Positions 10,741 through 18,939 of a stretch of DNA of 50,091 nucleotides are shown here, in pieces; positions within the stretch are counted from its first letter, which is position 1; the number at the start of each line of letters is the position of its first letter. Source of the stretch: a virus. A program made the translations under genes and the position numbers. The stretch is taken from positions 1-50,091 of IMG/VR virus record IMGVR_UViG_3300042507_005027; one strand, 5' to 3'. The notes beneath the pieces were generated by a model, which saw only the letters and a program-made list of their open reading frames with translations, had not been told where the DNA came from and made no database searches.

Positions 10741-13230
10741 ATGACTCAACTATCAACAGACTCTTTAGTTTATTCACAAATTGTTTCTAGTGTTCAAAAG
10801 TTTATAACATCTTATGTAGAGAATTCAAATGTTTCTCCAAAAGATTTTGACAAAGCTTATCAAGAGCTTTTATTCAAAATTAAAAGTTCTATAGGCGGTC
10901 CGGTATCTAAGTTAGATTTTTTAAATAAAGGTGATATTCCTTCTTCAGAAAGATTAAACAAATTTGTTCAACAGCTTGCTGAAGATATAAATATAATGAC
11001 ATACCAATTCAATAGTTTGACAGCAAGTTATATTAATTCTTTTAATATGTTAAATGAAGAAATAGAATCAGAAAAATCTTCAATAGGAAGAATAAGATCA
11101 AAAATTGGTGCGCTTGAATTATATTCAAATAGTGGCTCAAACAACATAACTTATCTTGGTGATCTATTAAATAATATGGATCTTATAGATATGAGTAAGA
11201 GCAAAAATGTTTTAGTCTGCGATGTCACAGAGGGTGTAGCTACTCTTCCTAAAAAAAATATAACAAAATGGAAATCAAAAGTTTCTTTATACAATCAAAA
11301 CTATAACAATTTTGATCAGAATAGAAATACACATCCATTTGGTATATCTAATGGTCTTCCCGGCTGTAACTTTTTGTTTACACGAGAAACAGTTAACTCT
11401 ATAACAAATCCATTTTTGTTTCAAAAAGATGCACTAACTGTTAAGTCTGACGTATTAAAAGTGGCAGATGAAAGCCCAATTTCATTTTTTGAATACGAGG
11501 CAGTTTCTATACCAACTAGATCAACGATCTCCGCTTCAACCACAGAACAAAGACCTGAATATGAGTTTCAGTATATTAATGGTACAAATTATCTCAACTG
11601 GGCTTCTTTTGATTCTACTAGGCCTTTAAAGATGACCGTTGAATTGACTTCAACAAAGTCTTCTGGCGAGAACATAAATTACATATCTATAATTCCATTT
11701 TTTGGTTATGACAATACTGGCATGAACGCACAGATTAAAAATGTTAAAGTTACTTCTATTCAGCTTTATAATGATACAAAAACAGAAGCTCCATATGAGC
11801 TTATTAATACAGGACCAGTTTATATAGGGGCAGATATCTCTGGTGCAAATATTAATAACTATAAAAACTATTCATACAATAAGGGTGTTTTTAGATTTCC
11901 AGAAGTTTTAGTTAACAAAGTCTACATAACATTTGAGCAGGAATCTTTTAATGATGTTCAAATAAAACATGCGTACTGGACCCCATATAGTTCTTCTAAC
12001 TTCCAGAACGCAGTAGCGACCACGCCAACATGGAAAGGTCAAACACACTTTAATCCGGATGCGACTATGCCCGATAACTATGTGGCTGGATCCTTAAGAT
12101 GGAATAAAGCAGCGATAGTTCCGGCTATGGATAAACCAAATGAAATTAAATCCAGAGCAACTGAGTCTGTTAGGATGGATTTAACATACGCCACAAGTTC
12201 TCAAATTGCAAACAATGTTTTAAAATTAACTAAGTCAACTACTGAGTCAGCTTTTTATAGCTCAAGAGAAGCTTTTAATGGAACAGCATATTACATATTT
12301 AGACAGGTTCCATCTATTAGTTTAACTTCAGAAATTGTAAATACTATAAAAGCTGCAATCACATCTTCAACAACTCCTGCTCCCTGCGTTTTTATACCAG
12401 AGTCTGAGTCTTTATCTAGTATAAAAATAGATGTTAGCACTGTATCAATAAGTGCTGCTCCAAATCAAGTTATAACTGTTAACACATCGGAGCCACACAA
12501 CTTGTCTGTGGGAAGTTTAGTTTATTTAAAGGGTCCTGTAGAAATTGGAAATACACCAATTGCTCTTGATGCAATCTACACAGTAGCAACTCGAGTAGAT
12601 TCTGACACATTTACCGTAGCTCATACTGGGACTACGCCCTTAAGTGCTGGAACATCCCCAGCAATTCTTCTTTCCTGTTTTCCCGTTTACGCCTTAGGCA
12701 CTGCCTCCTCTTTGACAACAGAAGTCCAACAAAGACCTGTAACTAGAAATACATCTGAGACAGTCTGGCTTAAGAGAAATTATGAAACAATAAATGCAAA
12801 AAGAGCAAGCATAGGCGTAAGAGATATATTCTTGGGTAAAGAAACCTACTCTGAAAAAGCTGAGATAATATCAAAGCCATTCTATATTTATGACAATATA
12901 GATCTTCTTAGCCTTGAAGTTTCTGATCAAGTTCCTTCTACAGATGAATCTTCCACCAGTATAGATTACTATGTAAGTGTAGATGACGGATCAACTTGGA
13001 TTCAAATTTCTCCAACTCAAAGAAATTTTGTTGGAATTCCAGAAATATTAGCATTTAATCAAAACGTGCCAAACACGAGCATACTACCTCAAATAGCATA
13101 CTATAATTATCCAGAAGTTCCAAATCCAATTAAATCAATAAGATTTAGAGCAGTAATGAAAAAAGATAGAAATAGTAATGTGACTCCAATTTTAGGTTCG
13201 TATAAATTAGGAATAAGGTTTAAACAATGA
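10741..13230 (+). CDS. Baseplate/tail structural protein, 829 aa
   Basis: ATG preceded by AAGGAAACACA. The N-terminal 130 residues are helical and probably coiled coil; the rest is beta-rich. Around residues 575-630 is a module with HNLSVGSLVYLKG and Y-V-x(2)-V-D-S-D-TFTV, a pattern I know from repeated beta domains in phage tail proteins. The C-terminus has SIDYYVSVDDGSTWIQIS followed by ILGSYKLGIRFKQ. A similar pair occurs in the next gene (INYYVAEDNGS, then VSYKLKFRH), so the two appear to share a C-terminal architecture and may be paralogues. Stop and next start overlap (ATGA). Confidence 0.75.
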   Translation: MTQLSTDSLVYSQIVSSVQKFITSYVENSNVSPKDFDKAYQELLFKIKSSIGGPVSKLDFLNKGDIPSSERLNKFVQQLAEDINIMTYQFNSLTASYINSFNMLNEEIESEKSSIGRIRSKIGALELYSNSGSNNITYLGDLLNNMDLIDMSKSKNVLVCDVTEGVATLPKKNITKWKSKVSLYNQNYNNFDQNRNTHPFGISNGLPGCNFLFTRETVNSITNPFLFQKDALTVKSDVLKVADESPISFFEYEAVSIPTRSTISASTTEQRPEYEFQYINGTNYLNWASFDSTRPLKMTVELTSTKSSGENINYISIIPFFGYDNTGMNAQIKNVKVTSIQLYNDTKTEAPYELINTGPVYIGADISGANINNYKNYSYNKGVFRFPEVLVNKVYITFEQESFNDVQIKHAYWTPYSSSNFQNAVATTPTWKGQTHFNPDATMPDNYVAGSLRWNKAAIVPAMDKPNEIKSRATESVRMDLTYATSSQIANNVLKLTKSTTESAFYSSREAFNGTAYYIFRQVPSISLTSEIVNTIKAAITSSTTPAPCVFIPESESLSSIKIDVSTVSISAAPNQVITVNTSEPHNLSVGSLVYLKGPVEIGNTPIALDAIYTVATRVDSDTFTVAHTGTTPLSAGTSPAILLSCFPVYALGTASSLTTEVQQRPVTRNTSETVWLKRNYETINAKRASIGVRDIFLGKETYSEKAEIISKPFYIYDNIDLLSLEVSDQVPSTDESSTSIDYYVSVDDGSTWIQISPTQRNFVGIPEILAFNQNVPNTSILPQIAYYNYPEVPNPIKSIRFRAVMKKDRNSNVTPILGSYKLGIRFKQ

Positions 13231-15440
13231 GTATCGAAAGAATTCAAAAAGAAAGATTCTTAGAAACGATTTTTAAGATATATCGTTCTTTAGGTATGGA
13301 ACCTAGCTACAATGATATATCTATTATATTTGGTCAATATTTTAGTCTTAATAAACCTGGAGAACCAGTACCTATTCCTTACAGTGACATGAATGCATCC
13401 AATACAATAGATGTCAACCTTCTTAATAAAATAATGTCTACCCTTTTGTATAACGTAGATGTGTTATATGATTCTTTTCATACTGATGTAGATGAACTAT
13501 ATTCAATTATTTCTTCTTATAAATTTAGATTAGAAAATTTAAGGAACAAAAGAGCAGAGGTAGAAAAAAGAGTAGATGACCACCTGTTCTCTATAAAGAA
13601 TACGGATGGATTTTACTATAGTATTTCTAACGCTTTTAATGATTTAGATCAAACAGATATAGCATATACAGATGCCTATGTAGATACTGAGTCAAGAAAA
13701 GTTACTCTTCCAAAGATGTCTTCTGGATTGTTTAACTATGTAGGAAATATTCTTAGCACTACACAATCAGCAGAGGTGGCTATATTTTTTGATGGAGAAA
13801 GACGAGACCTTCGTCAAGGGGTTGACTTTAGTAATGTTTTTAACGGATTAAATAATTCGCAATGGAATTATGTGGCGCAAGATGGAACCAACGGTCACAA
13901 GTCAAACTCAATAGGTTTGTGTACATTGAAGGTAAGCGTTCCTGTATCTTCTCTGCAGTCTGCTGGAATCTCTGTAGTAGAAGGAAAAATTATTTCAAGA
14001 AAAGCTGTAGACATATCAGTTATTGTTAATGATGCGGTATCTAATTCTAATTCATTATATTTTTCTAAAAATGGATCTACAGATTATGATGTTTTTTCTT
14101 TTAACTTTGAACCAAAATCAACTTCAAGAGTAGACATATTCTTTGCTAAAGCAGAACCAGATTATGTAATTACAGAAGAAAATCAAACAAAAAGATATGT
14201 GTATGAATTTTGCATAGACGAATTGGTTATTGCTGCACCGTACTATGACTCGTCTGCAACCTATTATAGTAATAGAATGGAAATTGTAGATAAGAAGAAT
14301 GAAAACTTAGTCGTTGATGCAGTGATGTTGGAGACTAATGATCAGGTCCCTGCGGGTTGTGCAATTAATTACTACGTCGCAGAAGATAATGGATCACAGC
14401 AAGATGTTAGACTTCTCAATTGGACAGCAATATCTCCCACTACAACAGCAGCATCTTCAGAAGAAAATATAGTTAGATTTAATGGAACAACACAAATAGC
14501 AATGACTGTAGCTGATCCAACTAATAGTTCTATATTGCCGACGGATCAATCTTTTATTAGAATACCAAGAACATCAACTTATTTAAATCCGATACCTAAT
14601 TATTTTTATCAAAATGATTCCAACAATATAGGTTTTAATCTCTATAGATTTGCAAAGTTTCCTGATGGAGTCAATCCAATAAATCCATACATCTTAGAGA
14701 ACGTAAGTAGTAATCAATTAAAAATAAACTATGTACAGGGAACATCCTTAGACCAGTCCTCCTGGCAAGAAATATTAGCAGGATATAGAACTGATGTTGT
14801 GGTAACAAGTGATCAAGCAGATATAAATTCTACTGATACACTATTCTCTGGCAATAACATACCCAATGGAAGCATTAGGCTATCAACTAATGTCTATGCG
14901 GACACTGACGCTCTTTATAATAAGAGATTCTTAAAGAACGCAGACGCCCAATATTGGGATGTTAACATATTCTTAAACGGAAGACAGTTAGCAAGAATTG
15001 AGCCTGGTGTTCTTTCATCTTCTATTACCTGGAATTTTAACAGAGGAGAAAACTCAATTGTTATTATCATCAACAAGTCCGCGAATGTTACTAGCAGTTC
15101 TACAACCTTCCAGGGAAGCATATCTTTAATGGAAGGAATGTCTATTTCCAATACCGTTGGTTTAAAGGCCTATCAAAACTATTTATTTGCTGTTAAAGTA
15201 GAAGACTTAAGAAGACTTTATTCAAATACAGATAACGTTTTTTCAATTATTAATAGAGAAAATACAAACGAAATAGTTTATAGAAGAACACAAGAATTGT
15301 CAGCTGGAAGTGTGGTTAATTATCTTCAAAACATAGATAATGGAATCACCGGATTAAGAGTCAGAGCAGATCTCTCAAGAGGACAAAGCGCATACTCAAG
15401 TCCAGCAATAGTATCTTACAAGTTAAAATTTAGACATTAG
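13227..15440 (+). CDS. Baseplate/tail structural protein, 737 aa
   Basis: Starts inside the stop of the upstream gene (ATGA). The N-terminal 110 residues are charged and helical (LENLRNKRAEVEKRVDDHL), the remainder beta-rich. It shares with the upstream protein a DQVP...YYV.(D/E)(D/N)GS...ISP block and a C-terminal SYKL-(K/G)-x-RF/FR ending. This repeated helical-stem plus beta-sandwich layout suggests both assemble into the same baseplate or fibre complex. No enzymatic motif was found. Confidence 0.75.
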   Translation: MSIERIQKERFLETIFKIYRSLGMEPSYNDISIIFGQYFSLNKPGEPVPIPYSDMNASNTIDVNLLNKIMSTLLYNVDVLYDSFHTDVDELYSIISSYKFRLENLRNKRAEVEKRVDDHLFSIKNTDGFYYSISNAFNDLDQTDIAYTDAYVDTESRKVTLPKMSSGLFNYVGNILSTTQSAEVAIFFDGERRDLRQGVDFSNVFNGLNNSQWNYVAQDGTNGHKSNSIGLCTLKVSVPVSSLQSAGISVVEGKIISRKAVDISVIVNDAVSNSNSLYFSKNGSTDYDVFSFNFEPKSTSRVDIFFAKAEPDYVITEENQTKRYVYEFCIDELVIAAPYYDSSATYYSNRMEIVDKKNENLVVDAVMLETNDQVPAGCAINYYVAEDNGSQQDVRLLNWTAISPTTTAASSEENIVRFNGTTQIAMTVADPTNSSILPTDQSFIRIPRTSTYLNPIPNYFYQNDSNNIGFNLYRFAKFPDGVNPINPYILENVSSNQLKINYVQGTSLDQSSWQEILAGYRTDVVVTSDQADINSTDTLFSGNNIPNGSIRLSTNVYADTDALYNKRFLKNADAQYWDVNIFLNGRQLARIEPGVLSSSITWNFNRGENSIVIIINKSANVTSSSTTFQGSISLMEGMSISNTVGLKAYQNYLFAVKVEDLRRLYSNTDNVFSIINRENTNEIVYRRTQELSAGSVVNYLQNIDNGITGLRVRADLSRGQSAYSSPAIVSYKLKFRH

Positions 15441-15448
15441 GAAATGTG

Positions 15449-15886
15449 ATGACAAAAAGTTATTCAGAAGAAAATAAAAGAGAAACAATTCACGAGCCAA
15501 ATTTGTCTAGACAAAGACTTCCGTTTTTGGGTCCTATCCCCTCGCACATACTTAATTTATATCAGGATCAATTTATTGTTGACTCATCAAGATTAAATGA
15601 TAGGGCAGATGAGCTAACTGATATGCTGTACAATCTTTCAGTCGACTATTCAAGTGATTTTAACTTGGCTACACCAAACCAGTACGTAGATCAAAGCATA
15701 GATGCTACGCTATACTTTAATTACATTAATTACGATAGAGAATTAGAAGATTATACATTTTCTTCTTCAACTCCATACTATGAAGATTCTTTAATCTTTA
15801 ACAAGTACGGAATTAACGCAGCAGCATTAGCTTTGTCTCAACATAAGATTAAAATTTTAGAAGATTTAATAGGAAAAAAGGAATAA
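15449..15886 (+). CDS. Small structural-region protein, 145 aa
   Basis: The ATG at 15449 is chosen over the GTG one codon earlier because its spacing from AGGA is about 7 nt. Acidic, Tyr-rich sequence with no membrane segment or known motif. It sits in tight series between two structural genes (8 nt from the previous stop, 3 nt to the next start), so it is probably a minor virion or assembly protein. Function unknown. Confidence 0.7.
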   Translation: MTKSYSEENKRETIHEPNLSRQRLPFLGPIPSHILNLYQDQFIVDSSRLNDRADELTDMLYNLSVDYSSDFNLATPNQYVDQSIDATLYFNYINYDRELEDYTFSSSTPYYEDSLIFNKYGINAAALALSQHKIKILEDLIGKKE

Positions 15887-15889
15887 AAA

Positions 15890-17155
15890 GTGTCAGAATT
15901 TATATATACAGAAAAGAAAAGCCAGCAATATCATGGTCCTATTTCCAGCTCAGACTTTAACCAAAGAATAGAAGAAAACTATTCAGACTTACTCTATCTA
16001 TACAACAAGTATGGTGTGTTGGATAAGAAGGTTTCTGAAATTATTGAAAGAGTTATTAAGGAGAATTTATTCTTGTCAGCAGCAATACAAGATATTCTGG
16101 ACAGAATAAGAGCAATTGAAAGCAAGAACACTAATCAAATTTCTTTATACACCAAGTCTCAAATAGACTATACTCCATTCATTGGCACCCAGTATGCTGT
16201 TACAGCAAGCGAAGCCTTAGATTACAATGAGTATTATAATCAACTTACCTTACCAAAAGTCACTGGCTCTTCATTTTCTAAAATAAAGTTTATCAATGCA
16301 GAGCATGGTCAGGTAATCCCAGACTTCTTGGAAACAAGAATAGACAACTCTTTAGCTGGAGGAGATAGCGCTGGAGCTGTCATTGACACTACTCCAGTGC
16401 AGAACGCTTTCCTAGATCAGCCAGACAAGGTATGGAGAAGAAACGTTATATTAAATGAAGCAAACCCATTGGGCGTTAGCATGTACCTTTACATTAAGAT
16501 ACCTTCAGGCTCAATAGGTTCATCCTTAGCCAACTGCATTAAGATGACCCCTTATCCAGCAAATGGTGTAGACATTGTTAGAGTTGAGTATTCTACTAAA
16601 GCAAACCCAACTTTATCAGATAAAGATGAGTACAGACCACTTAACCCTGGCTACTATGACGAGCAATACGATGCGGTAGGAAAAGTTGCGCCAGGTGGCT
16701 GGCAGACTTTTGGTTCCGATATAATTCAAAATGCTGGTCCAGTTAACTTCTTGTTTGCAGAGACTTCCGTTACCGCAGTCAGAGTCCTTTTGAGACAAAA
16801 GAACTATGTTATTGAAAACAATAAGTACGTCTATACTTATGGTCTATCAAATATAGATGTAAGATATGACAAGTATCTACCAACTGGTAAAGCATTTATT
16901 AAATTTAACGCTCCAGCAGGAAAAACGATTAATGAAATTACAAATGTATCACCAAAAATATATAATGTTTCTCAGTCGTTGGTTTCTCAAATATCTAGCT
17001 ACAGAGTGTTTTATCCAAATGGCTCAACCTATAGCCCTAATTCGAACACGGGATCCTCAAATTTAGTTTACATTGAGTTAACTCTCAATATGCCAGACAA
17101 TAAGATCCCAGTAGTTGTCTCAGATATCATTGTTCAAGCTGATTATAACCTGTAG
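15890..17155 (+). CDS. Structural protein, 421 aa, last of the tail block
   Basis: GTG start 3 nt after the upstream stop. Residues 1-80 are helical and charged (DLLYLYNKYGVLDKKVSE); residues 100-421 are beta-rich. The middle contains CIKMTPYPANGVDIVRVEYS, the kind of jelly-roll pattern seen in carbohydrate-binding or fibre head domains. It ends the run of large structural genes and is followed by a promoter for a new unit. Fibre, baseplate or adaptor are all possible; I recognise no specific family. Confidence 0.7.
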   Translation: MSEFIYTEKKSQQYHGPISSSDFNQRIEENYSDLLYLYNKYGVLDKKVSEIIERVIKENLFLSAAIQDILDRIRAIESKNTNQISLYTKSQIDYTPFIGTQYAVTASEALDYNEYYNQLTLPKVTGSSFSKIKFINAEHGQVIPDFLETRIDNSLAGGDSAGAVIDTTPVQNAFLDQPDKVWRRNVILNEANPLGVSMYLYIKIPSGSIGSSLANCIKMTPYPANGVDIVRVEYSTKANPTLSDKDEYRPLNPGYYDEQYDAVGKVAPGGWQTFGSDIIQNAGPVNFLFAETSVTAVRVLLRQKNYVIENNKYVYTYGLSNIDVRYDKYLPTGKAFIKFNAPAGKTINEITNVSPKIYNVSQSLVSQISSYRVFYPNGSTYSPNSNTGSSNLVYIELTLNMPDNKIPVVVSDIIVQADYNL

Positions 17156-17159
17156 TTCC

Positions 17160-17215
17160 TTGTAAAAAAGTCTTAATCTTTTTACTATATAAGCATAATG
17201 TTTCTATAAGGAGAG
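17160..17215 (+). promoter_or_regulatory. Promoter and strong RBS before the 208 aa repeat protein
   Basis: TTGTAA (17160-17165), 17 nt, TACTAT (17183-17188), then AAGGAGAG (17208-17215) 4 nt before the ATG at 17220. This is one of the better -35/-10 pairs in the window and precedes a gene with expression-optimised codons. Confidence 0.55.
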
Positions 17216-17219
17216 CAAA

Positions 17220-17846
17220 ATGACTACTTTCTATGAAGGCCCAAGACCAGTTCTCAGAGGTGTAAACACCAATGATATGGTCAATCCATACACTACCATG
17301 ACAGGTAAGGCCAAAGGAAAAGGCACCTACTCGTACTACCCGCTGTACAATACAACCCAGGTGCTCACAGGAGCACCAGATAGACACCACGTACCCGGTA
17401 CAGGCTACTTCCCTGGCGACGTGTTTATGTCACAGCTTTTTAATGGCACAAGCCTTTACATACACCCTCTGTCTGGAACCTTTGCTGATGGAACTGCCAC
17501 CTACGATGGTGTTAGATTCCGTCCAATGGAATACAAGGGCCTTGCAGCTGTTAGAGCTTTCCCATCTTCTTTCGGTCACGCTGAAAGAGAAAATGAGTAC
17601 AAAGTTAGACAGTATAGTTTCAAAGGCATTGATGCAGCAAGAGCCCTTAATGCACCAGGTCATGGCCCAAGAACCGAAGCACAGGGCGCCCCAAGTACCT
17701 TTGGTGTCTTTAGACCAGATGAGGTTCAGGGCGTAGCTAGTGCTAAGATATTTACTGACAACTACGGCCAAGCTAACACAACAGGTGAATATGGAAGATA
17801 CAAAGTCCAAGAGTGGAAAGGCGTTGCCTCTTCAAAAGCTCTCTAA
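17220..17846 (+). CDS. Repeat-containing protein, probably abundant (208 aa)
   Basis: It has its own promoter and a strong Shine-Dalgarno. Base composition and codon use differ from the flanking tail genes (more GGC, GCC, CCA, TAC), as expected for a highly translated product. Four degenerate repeats of the form (Y/F/W)KG-x-A-(A/S)-x-(R/K)-A-(F/L) occur: YKGLAAVRAF, FKGIDAARAL, VQGVASAKIF and WKGVASSKAL, separated by Gly/Pro/Tyr-rich spacers. Rich in Gly, Tyr and Thr, with no signal peptide. A structural protein such as a head decoration or minor tail protein is my best inference; I do not recognise the family. Confidence 0.75.
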   Translation: MTTFYEGPRPVLRGVNTNDMVNPYTTMTGKAKGKGTYSYYPLYNTTQVLTGAPDRHHVPGTGYFPGDVFMSQLFNGTSLYIHPLSGTFADGTATYDGVRFRPMEYKGLAAVRAFPSSFGHAERENEYKVRQYSFKGIDAARALNAPGHGPRTEAQGAPSTFGVFRPDEVQGVASAKIFTDNYGQANTTGEYGRYKVQEWKGVASSKAL

Positions 17847-18111
17847 TTATTATTGTTCTCCAATCTCTTTAGAAAAGGACAATAGAATAACAGGAGCCTA
17901 TGCTTGGGTGGCACTCGCAGCTTTCGTTGTAGCATACGACTCTTATGCTATTGGCACAAAAAAAGCAGAGACTCTAACTAGATATTTTTGGAGATCAACA
18001 GAAGATCCAAAAAAAAGTATTCTTCCACTAGCCAGTTGGGCAGTTATTACAGCCCATCTTCTGATTGAAAAGAATATTAGAAGAAAAAAATTTGGAGAAC
18101 AAAAACAATAA
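17824..18111 (+). CDS. Membrane protein, about 95 aa, start uncertain
   Basis: The coding signal covers about 17860-18111: GAYAWVALAAFVVAYDSYAIG, then LTRYFWRSTEDPKK and a second hydrophobic segment LASWAVITAHLL, ending in a basic tail. The layout resembles small membrane proteins common in actinophages (a DUF7427-like pattern). No ATG or GTG is well placed; the TTG at 17824, inside the previous gene and close to GGAAAGG, is the best start. A non-standard start near 17860 is possible. It is followed by a terminator. Confidence 0.6.
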   Translation: MPLQKLSNYYCSPISLEKDNRITGAYAWVALAAFVVAYDSYAIGTKKAETLTRYFWRSTEDPKKSILPLASWAVITAHLLIEKNIRRKKFGEQKQ

Positions 18112-18119
18112 CATCGTGA

Positions 18120-18131
18120 TATACTCTTTCT
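18120..18131 (+). promoter_or_regulatory. Candidate -10 element giving a leaderless start at 18132
   Basis: TATACT at 18120-18125 lies 6 nt before an ATG at 18132 that opens a 24-codon frame running through the terminator hairpin. There is no clear -35. It may start a very short transcript or be chance. Confidence 0.3.
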
Positions 18132-18143
18132 ATGAGCATTCAA

Positions 18144-18180
18144 CATTCCCGCCCCATTGAGGGCGGGAATGGTTTTTTTA
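18144..18180 (+). terminator. Rho-independent terminator
   Basis: An 11-bp perfect stem (CATTCCCGCCC with GGGCGGGAATG), loop CATTGA, followed by G and seven T. It closes the 17220-18111 unit. Confidence 0.9.
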
Positions 18181-18224
18181 CCAGACAGTTTTATATCTTT
18201 AGATAAAGATACAGAGGATTAATT

Positions 18225-18926
18225 ATGTCTATACAATCAGTGGAAGCACTGGCAGCAAACGGAACCATGTCATTTGACTTAGCAGAAAAGTATCTCAATA
18301 TTTATATTGGCGAAGCTGACTGGAAGGAAAAGATAGGACAGCTTTGGACCGTTCAAAAGAAAAAAATAGGCGATGAACAAAAAGCAAAAGAGTTCATTAA
18401 AAAATCAGTAGCTTGCGCATGCCTTTCACCTGTTATTAATAAGGCAGTTATTCCGGATGAGAAACATGTTCTTCTTTTTTGGGTCAGTGGCTGGCCACAG
18501 TTTAATGAAAGAGATTGGTTTGATCTCTTGAGAGAAATAGCTAAAAAAGATTTAGAGATAGAAAGATATAGAAAAGCTATATTTTCTATGGGAATATTTG
18601 AACAGATAGACATGTCCCCCTTGACAAGACAAGCTTATAATTGGCTATACGAAAAAATGGAAAAAGAATCTTTTTCAACTGATGAGAAGAAAACAGAAGC
18701 AATAGAAAAAATAAAAAATTTAGTAAAGATATACGGAGGTGCAGTCATCTGCAATGTCTTTACTAACTATCATCTCAACATAGAAAAAGTTTTGAACTGG
18801 AGAAGCGGATATTTCATTGAGAAAGAAATTCATAAGGTATACTCAATGGAACAGATAATAAAGATCAAAAAAGCCGAGATGGCAAAAACAAACCCTAACT
18901 ACATAAAGACACTAATTAATAAATAA
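18225..18926 (+). CDS. Hypothetical protein, 233 aa
   Basis: ATG preceded by AGAGGATTAATT. Soluble, helix-rich, with many Lys and Trp and no motif I recognise. It contains CACLSP at about residues 64-69 and W-x(2)-G-W-P. It begins a new unit after the terminator and directly precedes the ribonucleotide reductase with an AAGGAG between them, so co-expression with nucleotide metabolism is likely. Function unknown. Confidence 0.75.
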   Translation: MSIQSVEALAANGTMSFDLAEKYLNIYIGEADWKEKIGQLWTVQKKKIGDEQKAKEFIKKSVACACLSPVINKAVIPDEKHVLLFWVSGWPQFNERDWFDLLREIAKKDLEIERYRKAIFSMGIFEQIDMSPLTRQAYNWLYEKMEKESFSTDEKKTEAIEKIKNLVKIYGGAVICNVFTNYHLNIEKVLNWRSGYFIEKEIHKVYSMEQIIKIKKAEMAKTNPNYIKTLINK

Positions 18927-18939
18927 GGAGAAATTTAAA

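Noticed and set aside
17430-17810. Long minus-strand and alternative + frames inside the 208 aa repeat gene
   Set aside because: The + frame at 17220 has the promoter, RBS, repeats and codon bias; the others are shadows.
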